From Anaeramoeba ignava (lineage: Eukaryota; Metamonada; Anaeramoebidae): 64,000 nt of DNA. The stretch spans positions 1-64,000 of the forward strand of contig JAPDFW010000128.1 in the NCBI GenBank assembly GCA_028826165.1, read 5' to 3'. Below are positions 1-11,800 of the stretch, piece by piece (position 1 is the stretch's first letter; every line of letters begins with the position of its first letter). The notes below the pieces were generated by a model. The model did no database searches. It was not told the DNA's origin and worked only from the letters and a program-made list of their open reading frames with translations. Made by a program: the position numbers and the translations under genes.

Positions 1-1133
1 AGACTGAGGATGTCTGAAGCACGCATATTTTTGGAAGTGTGAGCAACAACAGATTCCGAATTAGAATTCAAATTATACGCTAAAATGGACTCGTTTTTAA
101 AGTAAATAATATTGTTTTCATTCGAGCAAAAAGCGGGTCTTTCGCTGTTCAATTTGAATACAAAAACACCGTGATCATGAGCAGCGGCGAAGAGGGTGCT
201 ACTTGGATGAGCAGCAACAGCCCAGAATTTGCTTCCTTCCTTGCGGAAAGTTTTTGTATTGATGTTTTTCTGTATGTTCCAAACACGCAAAGTTGAGTCT
301 TCTGAAGTTGAGAGAACAAGATTATCAACTGGGTCGAAAATGGCGCAAGAAATTGACGAGCGATGGCCGTTGAATGTGTCCATAAGCCAGGCTTGAGTGT
401 CTGAAATTTTCCAGAGTTTCAAAGTGTTGTCATTTGATCCTGAAATAATAAGCGGTAATTCAGGATGAAAACTTGCCCAATTAACACCTTTTTCATGGTC
501 TTCAAGAATAAATTTAAGCATAACGTCAGTTGATCCAAAAAGATCACTTTGAAGTTCCGAAATTGAATTCGGACCGTTAGTTAAAAAATTTGCCTGTTCA
601 GTATTTGGAGCAACGGAAAAATATTTATTTTTCAATCCAGTGATGTCCCAAACCCTTATAGTGTTGTCTAAACTTGACGAGATGATCAAATCCTTTTTTT
701 CATGGAAAGCGGCGCTTGTTACAAAGTGGTCATGACCAGATATAACGGAAATGCAGGTGCGATTCTGCCAGTTCCAGATCCGCATCGTTTGATCATCTGA
801 TGAGCTGATAAGCCATGGATACTCGTTATGGAACTGAACGCTCCGAATGTAGTCAATATGTCCGCTCAGCTCAAAGATGCATTTGTTTTGCTTGTAGTTC
901 CAAACTCTCACGATCCCGTCTTCTCCTCCTGATGCGAAAAGTGGTTGATTTGGATGGAAATCTATCCCGCTTACTTCCCCTTTGTGTTGATCATATCTTC
1001 CAATTCGTAGTTTGCTTCGATAATCCCAGATCTCTATTGTTCCGTTAGAAAATCCGTTTATTATCCAGGGTCTTGTTGCGTGGAATTTTATACATTTTAT
1101 TCTTTTCGTTTTTATATCAAATTTTATTTTCAT
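1..1133 (-). CDS. COPA: Coatomer subunit alpha (COPI), N-terminal WD40 propeller, partial
   Basis: The reading frame starts at an ATG at 1133 and stays open to the left window edge (377 codons seen). It contains about seven WD40 blades, including GEVSGIDFHPNQPLFASGGED, DYIRSVQFHNEYPWLISSSDD and GVNWASFHPELPLIISGSND, and then a GSKFWAVAAHPSSTLFAAAHDHG segment. These are the hallmark strings of alpha-COP, including the insert before blade 5 (DLFGSTDVMLKFIL) and the blade 7 ending VFVFKLNSERPA. Alpha-COP is a subunit of the COPI coat that returns KKxx cargo from Golgi to ER, and the N-terminal propeller reads the cargo tail. The second propeller and C-terminal part lie outside the window. No intron is seen in this portion. 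Base composition is clearly richer in G+C than the genes to its right, as expected of a conserved, well-expressed housekeeping gene. Only the exact start is uncertain; the next blade begins too soon for a later ATG. Confidence 0.95.
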   Translation of the reverse strand, partial: MKIKFDIKTKRIKCIKFHATRPWIINGFSNGTIEIWDYRSKLRIGRYDQHKGEVSGIDFHPNQPLFASGGEDGIVRVWNYKQNKCIFELSGHIDYIRSVQFHNEYPWLISSSDDQTMRIWNWQNRTCISVISGHDHFVTSAAFHEKKDLIISSSLDNTIRVWDITGLKNKYFSVAPNTEQANFLTNGPNSISELQSDLFGSTDVMLKFILEDHEKGVNWASFHPELPLIISGSNDNTLKLWKISDTQAWLMDTFNGHRSSISCAIFDPVDNLVLSTSEDSTLRVWNIQKNINTKTFRKEGSKFWAVAAHPSSTLFAAAHDHGVFVFKLNSERPAFCSNENNIIYFKNESILAYNLNSNSESVVAHTSKNMRASDILS

Positions 1134-1330
1134 TTTTTTAATAAAGAAAAAAAATGAAAATTTAAATTTAAAAAATTATTAAAAAAAAATTTTTATTTTC
1201 AATTTTTTAAAAAAGAAAAGAAAACTTTTTTTATTCTTTTTATTTTTTAACAAATAATAAAAAAATTTGTTTCCAATTTAAATTTCATTTTAAATCCATT
1301 TCCAATTTTCATTCCTTTTTTCTTTTTTTT

Positions 1331-2745
1331 AAATTTGTTTTAAATTTCATTTTTAAATTTCATTTTAAATTTCATTTTAAATTTCATTTTAAATTTCATT
1401 TTAAATTTGTTTTCAATTTGTTTTAAATTTGTTTTTAAATTTCATTTTTAAATTTCATTTTAAATTTCATTTTAAAATTCATTTTAAATTTGTTTTAAAT
1501 TTCATTTTAAATTTCATTTTAAATTTGTTTTTAAATTTGTTTTTAAATTTCATTTTAAATTTCATTTTAAATTTCATTTTAAATTTGTTTTAAATCTATT
1601 TTTAAATTTCATTTTAAATTTCATTTTAAATTTCATTTTAAATTTGTTTTTAATTTGTTTTAAATTTGTTTTTAAATTTCATTTTAAATTTGTTTTAAAT
1701 TTGTTTTTAAATTTCATTTTAAATTTCATTTTTAAATTTCATTTTTAAATTTCATTTTAAATTTCATTTTAAATTTCATTTTAAATTTGTTTTAAATTTA
1801 TTTCTAAATTTCATTTTAAATTTGTTTTAAATTTCTTTTTAAATTTCTTTTAAAATTGTTTTAAATCTATTTCCAATTTTCATTCCTTTTTTCTTTTTTT
1901 TAAATTTGTTTTAAATTTGTTTTAAATTTCATTTTAAATTTCATTTTAAATTTCATTTTAAATTTCATTTTAAATTTCATTTTAAATTTCATTTTAAATT
2001 TCATTTTAAATTTGTTTTAAATTTGTTTTTAAATTTGTTTTAAATTTGTTTTAAATTTCTTTTTAAATTTGTTTTTAAATTTCATTTTAAAATTTGTTTT
2101 AAATTTATTTCTAAATTTCATTTTAAAATTTCATTTTAAATTTATTTTTAAATTTCATTTTAAATTTATTTTTAAATTTCATTTTAAATTTCATTTTAAA
2201 TTTCATTTTAAAATTTCATTTTAAATTTCATTTTAAATTTCATTTTAAATTTATTTTTAAATTTCATTTTAAATTTCATTTTAAATTTGTTTTAAATTTG
2301 TTTTTAAATTTCATTTTAAATTTGTTTTAAATTTGTTTTTAAATTTCATTTTAAATTTCATTTTTAAATTTCATTTTTAAATTTCATTTTAAATTTCATT
2401 TTTAAATTTCATTTTAAATTTCTTTTTAATTTCTTTTTTAATTTCATTTTTAAATTTGTTTTTAAATTTCATTTTAAATTTGTTTTAAATTTCATTTTAA
2501 ATTTGTTTTTAAATTTGTTTTAAATTTGTTTTAAATTTGTTTTAAATTTGTTTTAAATTTGTTTTAAATTTCATTTTAAATTTCATTTTAAATTTCATTT
2601 TAAATTTCATTTTAAATTTGTTTTAAATTTGTTTTTAAATTCATTTTAAATTTCATTTTAAATTTCATTTTTAAATTTCATTTTAATTTCATTTTAAATT
2701 TCTTTTCAAAATTCTTTTTAAATTTGTTGAAATTTCCTTTTTAAA
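1331..2745. repeat. 12-bp tandem satellite (AAATTTCATTTT / AAATTTGTTTTT variants)
   Basis: About 1.4 kb is built from 12-13 bp units alternating between AAATTTCATTTT and AAATTTGTTTTT. It fills the gap between the coatomer start (divergent side) and the RasGEF stop. It holds no plausible gene. The preceding 1134-1330 is plain A/T-rich sequence that should contain the coatomer promoter. The array runs to within a few bases of the RasGEF stop codon. Confidence 0.95.
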
Positions 2746-2750
2746 TTGTT

Positions 2751-5700
2751 TTAAATTTGTTGGAAATTCCCAAAAGGTACATTCTCTTGAATTTTAAAAG
2801 ACTTTTCCCACATCTCTTTCTCAGAAAAAATATTCGATTCATCATAAAAAAAATTTTGTATAATTTCAACAGGTTTAAATAAAAAAGGAATTTTTTGGAA
2901 ACTTTTGAGTTGTTTAACAGCCAAAAACATTCTTTTTCTTTTCTTCCAAAAAATCAAATTATTCGCAACACGATTTGGCATTTCTTCAATTTTCGCCAAA
3001 TCAGAAAGATAATAACCAAGAAAAGGAACTGAAGGTGGTTGAATTTTTGACAGTTTTTCTCTGAGCTCTCTAAATCCACCCAAAGCACTTGTTAGATCAT
3101 CAAAACTCTTGTATTTGCTCATAAATTTGGGTGAAACTAATTGCCAGGTTTTGCTTAAACGATCCACAGTGACATGTTGCAATCCAGAAATAATAGCAAC
3201 TCCATCATTATAATTTTGCATTTCAAAAAGACAATCCATCAATTTGATTAATTGCTCAATGAACTTCACTCGCTCTTTCATTTTTGAATAAAGAAGCACG
3301 TTGCATGTCACCCAATTCGCAAGATGATCGAACCAACTCACCGTCTCAATTACATTCGGACTGATCAAGTTTTTGTTCCGTTTCGTCCATGCTGTGCCAA
3401 GAAGCTCTTTTGTCTGTATTTTTGAGAATTTGCTGAATGTCACAAGAGTCAGTTGTCTTGCTGCCTCTTCAGGTGATATTTTGAATAATGTCAGCTTCTT
3501 TATGTTTTTGATCCGCGGAACTTTTGATTTCGGTATTTTTGTGATCGGATACTCATTTTGTGTTTTTTCAAATTCTATCATTTTTTCCATTTCATTATCA
3601 GTGCTTTCATCATCAAAACGTGCTTCTTTTGTTTCTTGTATTCGAACACTTTTGCTATTTTTCAATTCCTTCTTCTCGTTTTCCTTTTCTTTGATTTTTT
3701 ATTGATTTTGATTTTGGATTTTGATTTTTCTTTTATTTTTGATTTGGATTTTGATTTTTGCAGTTTTTCTAAATCAGAAAAAATGTTTTTTTCTGGTTCT
3801 TGATCAGGAATTGAGTTTTGAAGAAAATCAACAATCTTCAAACCTTTATGTTGAAATTTGATGCTTTTATGTTGAATAAGATGATTTTGGATAAAATTTT
3901 GAATCAGTGATTTTGTTTCATGTCGAATTGTTGTTCGACTCACAATACAAAATAGAATGATAATGTGAACTATTCTTGATTGAATTTTTGTCTTTTCTTC
4001 CAAACTAAATTCAGTATTTGTTTTTGGATTGATTGCAGGCATTTGGAAAACATCAAATAATTTCTGAAGAAATATTTCATCTTCAGTGATTGTTGTCAGT
4101 AATTCAATAAACATTTTCGCAAATTCATCAACATTTTCTTCGGTGAAAACAAGCATTTCAATTGCTTTATTCAAACTTGATGCCTTTGTTCTTTCAATTT
4201 CATTTCCATTTCCATTCAAAGAATTGTTATTTTTGTTGTTATTTTCATTTTGTTGAGAATCTGGTTCGTAAATTATTGATTTGTAATTTGCTCCAAATTC
4301 CTCCCAAAATGGAAGTTTATCTAAATTATTATCAACAGAATTTTCCTCCAATTCTCTTTTTTTTAAAATTTCATATTGCGATTTTGTGATGATTTTCTGG
4401 TTTTTAGTGTCAATAGTAACTTCTTCGAAATCAAAAATTTCCTCAATTTTTTCATTACTTAAAACTAAATTCAAATCCATTTGAGGATCTTTATTTCGAT
4501 TTGTTTCGTAATCATCAAAAGAAAGAGATCCATCAAAAAATTCTTGCATTTGCGAATACTGTTGTTTGATTCCTAATTCAGACTCGTTTTGAATCAACTT
4601 GAGATTATCACCAACTTTTATTCCTTGCAAATTAAAAGGCAAATCTTCTGATAAAAAATTCAATTCAACAATTTTCTTGTTTTTTTCCTTTTTGTTTTGA
4701 TTCTTTTTGATTTGATTGATAATATTTTCATCCTCAGACAAATTTTCCGAATTCAAATCAGTCTCAAAATCTTCTGTACTTAATTCATCATATCCATAAA
4801 TCACTTGGAAAAGAGAAAATTTAGAGTCTGTCCAATTACAATAAGCTTTTGTGAATTCTTTGATGAAAATTTTTGTTTGAATTGTAAAATCGATAATAAT
4901 TTTCATTTCCTTTTGAATAATTTTCTTTTCTGATTGATTATCAAGAATAGGATAAGAAATTGTAACTTCTCCAGGTTTTGGTTGAAAAACTGAATAAATA
5001 TATCCGCCAACCTTTATAAGATTAAAATTTAAAATTAAAATTAAAATTAAAATTAAAATTAAAATTAAAATTAAAATTAAAATTAAAATTAAAATTAAAA
5101 TTTGAAATTAAAATTAAATTTAAAATTAAAATTTAAATTAAAATTAAAATTAAAATTAAAATTAAAATTAAAATTAAAATTAAAATTGAAATTTAAAATT
5201 AAAATTAAAATTAAAATTAAAATTTGAAATTAAAATTAAAATTAAAATTAAAATTAAAATTAAATTGATTTTTTTACATAATATTGACAAATATAACTGA
5301 AAAATGTTCTTTGTTTCTCATCTTCCATCCAAACTCCAAATGCTGCTTCAGGAATCGAAGTTGAAAATCCATCTTTGAAAAATTTATTTTTATCCGATGA
5401 AACAAAAGAAAGTTGTGGAATTTCATAAGATGATTCTGAATCCGATGATTCTGAATCAAGTATTTTTTTGGTTTCCTTTTTGATTGTTTTTTTGGGAATT
5501 TTTAAAAGTAATCCATATTCCTGTTTTGTGGTTTGCAAATCAAAACACAACTTTGCCAAAGCTGTTGATATTAATGTATTCACAGGAAAACTTGTGTGTT
5601 TTTGTTTTAATTCATGCGGATTCTGTGGGAGAATCACATCAATTTTTGGAGGTGGTTTTTTACGAAACTGCAAATTTTGATTTGAATATAAAATTATGGG

Positions 5701-8467
5701 AGAATCAGAAGGAATAAAATTCCCATCAAATATTGTTGGGTTTTCAACATTGAATGAAGTAAATGATTTCAATTTTTGAACTTCCATTCTGGGTGTTGTT
5801 GGTTGAGTTTCCAAATTAAAAGTTGCAAAAATTCCATATTCTTCCGTTATTGAATTTACTGATTTCAAAAATTCATCAACAACATCTTTTGCTGTTGTTT
5901 TTTCTGTTACTTTAAATGGTGATGCATTTCCATCAGGTAAAGTAATTGAAAAATTGTGTGAAACTGTTGGATTTTTCCTTTTGCTCACTTTATCACTTTC
6001 ATTTTGATTTTCATCCATTTTTAAATCATCATTTGATGGAATTGAAATTGTAAGTCCTAATTTCTCTCCATTTTGTTTGCGAATTTCTTCCAATTTTGGT
6101 AATTCCTTTTGTTTCTATTTATATTATATTATATTATATTATTATATATTATTTTTTTTTTGTTAGAAGAAAAAAGAAGATGTGAAATTTTAATTCAAAT
6201 GATTTACTTTATCAAATAAATCAAAATCAAAATCATAATCTTCTAATTTTTGTTTTGATGAATCAGGCAAATCTTCCACAAATTTTTGTAAATTTATAAA
6301 GAATTTATCATCCAATTCAACATTTGCTGAAATGAGAATTTTTGTGATTCTTCCCATTAATGTAAGTCCACAAATTTGAATATCTTTTGGGATTGATTGT
6401 GCTTGCAAAATCTCCAGAAGTCTTACAAAATCAATCTGGAAATTTGTAATTTTGGGAAATTTCGGTTTGTTAATTTCAGGAAAATAGGAACGTAAAAGAT
6501 CAAATAAACATAACGGAATCACAAGAGGAATAACTAAAGATTCCACTTCAATATTAATTAAAGCAATATCTGCTTTTTTGGCAAGTTCTGAAAAGAATGA
6601 ACTATTTTTGGTCAGATTTATTAATGTTTTGATCACATTAATTCTTTTTTTGTGACTTGCTTTTTGATCAACTCTTTTCATTTGTAAAGGTTTTTTCTTT
6701 CTAAAAGAAAAAAAAGTGAGAATTATTTTTATATATTTTTTTTTGCCAGAAAACATATTAGGGAAAAAGTAAGAATTTGTTATTAATTAAAAAAAAATTG
6801 TTTTACTTTTCAACTTTTTTGAGATAAACAAAAGGAGAATCTGGAAGGCATGTAAGTACAAAATAAAATAAGGCTATTCCTTTTATTCCAATTAAACTTT
6901 TCAATTTTCTCATTAATTGTCTACTAAAAACCTTAAACATTTTACTATACATTGCCATCCAAACAAGCATTTTATCATTAGAAACTGCTGTATTTACTCG
7001 ATAATTTCCAGTAATTTTTGATGAAGTTGGTTTGATATCTTTTGTATTTGGATTTATATTTTGATTTTCTTTATTTTCCTCCATTTCTTTATTTTCAATT
7101 TGGTTATTATCTATATGATTTGTTTTATTTTCTTGAGTTTCCGTTTGTGATATATTTTCTTGATCTATTAAATCTACTTTTTCTTTTTTGGAATGATTAA
7201 AAAAATTTGAATAAATTTATATCTTTTTTTTTTTTTTACTTTCTGCTTTTTTTCTTCTTAAGTGTTTTCTATTAGAGAATGGTGCTGGAATTTGAAATTC
7301 AAATCTATCTGAAATTGGTGTTGTTGTCATTGAGAGATCATCTGATTCTTCTTTATTTAATGCAAGAAATCTTCTTTTTTTTTCTGTAGAAAGGGATTCA
7401 ATAATTCTTCTCTGATTTGAATCCAAACTAAATTTTTATATACAATTTATATAAATTTTGATATACAATTTATATAAATTTTGATATACAATTTATATAA
7501 TTTTTGATATAAATTTTGATATACAATTTATATAAATTTAATTAATTTAATTATAAATTTAATTATAAATTTTAATTATAAATTTCATTATAATTTTCAT
7601 TATAATTTTCATTATAATTTTCATTATAATTTTCATTATAATTTTCATTATAATTTTCATTATAATTTTCATTATAATTTTCATTATAATTTTCATTATA
7701 ATTTTCATTATAATTTTCATTTTAATTTTAATTTTAATTTTTTAATTTTCATTTTAATTTTCATTTAAATTTTCATTTTAATTTTCATTATAATTTTCAT
7801 TATAAATTTCATTTTAATTTTAATTATAAATTTCATTATAATTTAGATGGTAATACTCCCAAGAATTTAATAATTGTTCTAATTTAGATTCAACTAAATC
7901 ATCAGAAATTTGATAAACAGAATTATCTTTTTCTAAATATTCTGGAAGAATAAATGTATTTTTCTTTCTTTTGCCTTTATTTGGAGCAAGAGTAACTGGT
8001 CTTTGATGAACAGAAGATAAAGATCTTGATAGTTTAGCTGGTTTAATAGGTTTTTGTGAAATTTTATCACCTTTTTTATTTGATAAATTGTTTTTTATTT
8101 GATTTAAATTGTTTTTCATTTGATTTAAATTGTTTTTTTAAAATTGTTGTTTTTTTTTTTTTAAATTGTTTTTAAATTTGATTTTTTTTTAAAATTGTTT
8201 TTCAATCAAATAAAAACCTTCAAGATTTTGTTTTGTTTCTTTTAATAAAACTGGTTTTTCTCTTGCTTTTTTTATATCTAAATTCTTTTTAATTTCACTT
8301 AAAACTTGATTAACTTCTTTTGAATTCAACTTTTTTTAAATTGAAAAAAAATTTCAATTAAATAAAAATTTGATTTCTTTTTTATTCGATTAAGATTTAA
8401 AAATTAAATTTACTTGTGGTTTTAAATTGTTTTCTGATTGAAATGAAAAGTGTTTTCTTAATGACAT
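2751..8467 (-). CDS. Ras guanine-nucleotide exchange factor (RasGEFN + CDC25 domain), multi-exon, one apparent frameshift
   Basis: Exons by splice phase: 8467-8414, 8329-8218, 8070-7857, 7427-7240, 7164-6807, 6700-6208, 6105-5278, then 5011-2751. All seven introns are GT-AG and phase-consistent. The product is about 1,500 residues. The last exon encodes a RasGEFN-like helical region (from KAIEMLVFTEENVDEFAKMF) and a CDC25 domain with EEAARQLTLVTFSKFSKIQ, ISPNVIETVSWFDHLANWV, NYNDGVAIISGLQH and PPSVPFLGYYLSDLAKIEE. CDC25 domains load GTP onto Ras-type GTPases at membranes. Exon 7 shows two stretches that could be ubiquitin-like/RA-like folds (FSITLPDGNASPFKVTEKTT; PKIDVILPQNPHELK); this is inference. 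The linker between RasGEFN and CDC25 is Lys/Ser-rich and breaks frame by one base at the A-run near 3672-3700. No GT-AG pair is available there, so an indel is likelier than an intron. The first ATG (8467, MSLRKHFSFQ) is a reasoned choice, not proven. Confidence 0.85.
5012..5277. repeat. RasGEF intron 7, TAAAAT hexamer array
   Basis: This phase-0 intron has a GTAAAA donor at 5277 and an ATAAAG acceptor. It consists almost entirely of the hexamer AAAATT/TAAAAT with occasional TTTGAA variants. It splits the ubiquitin-like region from the RasGEFN exon. The same hexamer makes the spacers of the RCC1-BTB array further right. Confidence 0.85.
7428..7856. repeat. RasGEF intron 3, two tandem repeat families
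   Basis: This 429-bp phase-2 intron holds about four copies of a 23-bp unit (ATATACAATTTATATAAATTTTG, variants; 7440-7530) followed by many copies of the 12-bp unit ATTATAATTTTC (about 7575-7715). The donor is GTATTA and the acceptor is TTTAG. Neither unit occurs elsewhere in the window in bulk. Confidence 0.8.
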
Positions 8468-8829
8468 TATTTATTTAAATTCTTTTTTTTTTGTTTTTAA
8501 ATTTTGTTTGGATCGTTAAAATCGAAAAAAAAATTTTTTTTTATAAAATAGATTGTGAAAGGATTAAATTAAATGATTAAATAAATAAATTTTGTTGTTT
8601 TTGTTTGATTTACAAAAAAACTAATTAACAAAAATAAAATGAATTTAATTGAAATAAAAGAAAAAAGAAAAATGAAAAAAAAAATGAATTAAGAAAAAAT
8701 AAATTTTTAAATTAAATTTTTTTTTAATTAAAAAACAAAAGAAAAACAAAAAAAAACAAAAAAAAACAAAAGAAAAAGACTTTTTCAAAATCAATTAATT
8801 TGAGATTATTTTTTTGGATACAAATTCTT
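8468..8829. other. Intergenic spacer between RasGEF start and kinase 3' end
   Basis: This is A/T-rich sequence with poly-A/poly-T runs and a short AAAAACAAAA repeat near 8740-8775. It should hold the RasGEF promoter and the kinase terminator. I see no ORF, RNA gene or distinct motif. Confidence 0.6.
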
Positions 8830-11800
8830 TTACATAACAAAACAACATTTTTTGTGATTATTTATGTATTTATCATAAGGAACATTCTTTTGAAAATCCT
8901 TTTGATTTTGAAAATTTTCATGATCATAATTTTCCATTTCAATTTCAAGATTATTTGGTTCAAAACTTCTTCCTTGTTGTTGAATTCTTTTAAGCTGTTG
9001 TTCAAACAACTCAGCATTTTGAGGAGAAGTTGGGTCATAAACCACAACTGGTTTTTGTGGTGTTCCATTAAGAGGGAATTAATAGGTGTTTGATTAGTAA
9101 ATTGATTTGGATTTTGATTATTTTCTTGTGATTGAATTGGTCTAAATGAAGTATTTCGAGCTATAACTGGACTTAAACTATTTGTTTCCATTAAATTCTT
9201 GGAAAATCTTGGGTTTTTAGTATTAATTTCTTGTAATTGTCCTGATTGATTTTGACCTGCATTTCCATGTTTTGAATGTTTTCTAAAATATTCAAATCAA
9301 ATATTAAATTAAATATTAAAATAAATATTAAATTAAATATTAAAATAAATATTGAAATAAATATTAAAATAAATATTTAAATTAAATATTGAAATAAATA
9401 TTGAAATAAATATTTAAATTAATATTAAAATAAATATTGAAATAAATATTAAAATAATTTACTGTGAATTGCTTTCAGAATTTTGTGAAATTTCCCAATC
9501 AAATGGATAATTATCATCAAAATGATAACGTAAATAAGTTTCTCGAAGTAAATTTCTTAAATATTGATAATTAGGTTTATCTTCATATTTCAAATCTATT
9601 TTTGGAAACAACAAAATTAAAAACAGAAAAGAATAAAAATAATTATAATAATAATAATTACTGTCAACATGATCAGAAAATTTTGCAAATTCAGGTGGTA
9701 ATCCTTGACATAAAGATGAAGGTGTATATTTAATTTTCATTTCTTTGATTTCATCTTTCTCTTTTAATTTTCTCCATGGTAATTGTCCAATTAAAAATTC
9801 AATTAAAAGATAAAACAAAGACCATAAATCATCTCTTCTTCCAAGTTCCTTTTTAATTTATGATTATTATTATTATTATTTTAAATAAAAAAATAATTGG
9901 GAAGAAATTTAATATTTATTTTACTTCTGATTTATGTGATGCTATTGAAGCATATCTTGCAGTTCCTCTAAATCCAATATTTTGTCTTGCCTAAATTATT
10001 ATATTTTATAATTAAATTATATTTTGTAAATAAATTATATTTTGGAATTAAATTATATTTTGTAATTAAATTATATTTTATAAATAAATTATATTTTATA
10101 AATAAATTATATTTTATAATTAAATTATATTTTATAATTAAATATTATTTTATAAATAAATTATATTTTAGAAATAAATTATATTTTGTAATTAAATTAT
10201 ATTTTGGAAATAAATTATATTTTGTAAATAAATTATATTTTATAATTAAATTATATTTTGTAATTAAATAATATTTTATAAATAAATTATATTTTATAAA
10301 TAAATTATATTTTATAATTAAATTATATTTTATAAATAAATATATTTTGTAATTAAATTATATTTTATAAATAAATTATATTTTGTAATTAAATTATATT
10401 TTATAATTAAATTATATTTTATAATTAAATTATATTTTGTAAATAAATTATATTTTATAAATAAATTATATTTTTGTAGATAAATTATATTTTGGAATTA
10501 AATTATATTTTTGGAAATAAATTATATTTTGGAAATAAATTATATTTTTATAAATAAATTATATTTTATAAATAAATTATATTTTGGAATTAAATTATAT
10601 TTTATAAATAAATTATATTTTATAAATAAATTATATTTTAGAATTAAATTATATTTTAGAATTAAATTATATTTTAAATAAATTATATTTTATAAATAAA
10701 TTATATTTTATAAATAAATTATATTTTGTAAATAAATTATATATTTTGTAATTAAATTATATTTTATATTTAAATTATATTTTGTAATTAAATTATATTT
10801 TATAAATAAATTATATTTTATAAATAAATTATATTTTATAAATAAATTATATTTTATAAATAAATTATATTTTGTAATTAAATTATATTTTATAAATAAA
10901 TTATATTTTGTAAATAAATTATATTTTTGTAAATTAAATTATATTTTATAAATAAATTATATTTTGTAATTAAATTATATTTTGTAATTAAATTATATTT
11001 TATAATTAAATTATATTTTGTAATTAAATTATATTTTGGAAATAAATTATATTTTGTAAATAAATTATATTTTATAATTAGAATTATATTTTGTAATTAA
11101 ATTATATTTTTATAATTAAATTATATTTTATAAATAAATATATTTTGTAATTAAATTATATTTTGTAATTAAATTATATTTTTATAATTAAATTATATTT
11201 TGTAATTAAATTATATTTTGTAATTAAATTATATTTTGTAATTAAATTATATTTTGTAATTAAATTATATTTTTGTAATTAAATTATATTTTATAATTAA
11301 ATTATATTTTATAATTAAAATATATTTTATAATTAAATTATATTTTATAATTAAATTATATTTTATAATTAAATTATATTTTGTAAATAAATTATATTTT
11401 ATAAATAAATTATATTTTGGAATTAAATTATATTTTTAAAATAAATTATATTTTATAATTAAATTATATTTTGGAATTAAATTATATTTTATAAATAAAA
11501 TTATATTTTATAATTAAATTATATTTTTATAATTAAATTATATTTTATAATTAAATTATATTTTATAATTAAATTATATTTTGTAAATAAATTATATTTT
11601 TATTAAATAATATTTTGTAAAAAAAATAATATTTTATAAATAAATTATATTTTGTAAATAAATTATATTTTAGAATTAAATTATATTTTATAATTAAATT
11701 ATATTTTATAAATAAATTATATTTTATAAATAAATTATATTTTATAAATAAATTATATTTTATAAATAAATTATATTTTATAGATAAATTATATTTTATA

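Noticed and set aside
815-1048. 77-codon plus-strand frame
   Set aside because: Antisense to the coatomer WD40 exon, which is unmistakable on the other strand.
1331-2745. CRISPR-like regular repeat array
   Set aside because: No unique spacers between repeats, units of only 12 bp, eukaryotic context: a satellite, not a CRISPR.
3672-3710. Programmed -1 frameshift in RasGEF
   Set aside because: The A run is not placed as X_XXY_YYZ in the incoming frame, and similar one-base breaks occur in three other places, so consensus error is likelier.
6190-6756. Separate 188-residue gene starting MFSGKKKYIK
   Set aside because: The start lies in an intron; phase-2 splicing at 6701/6806 and phase 0 at 6106/6207 makes it exon 6 of the RasGEF gene.
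7820-8119. Start MKNNLNQIKNNL as an independent small gene
   Set aside because: Its first codons lie in a predicted intron (8071-8217); the rest joins in phase with exons on both sides of the RasGEF gene.
9987-10271. 94-codon frame of repeating KLYF(V/I)(I/N) units
   Set aside because: Pure translation of the 18-bp intron satellite; it lies inside an intron defined by GT-AG and phase.
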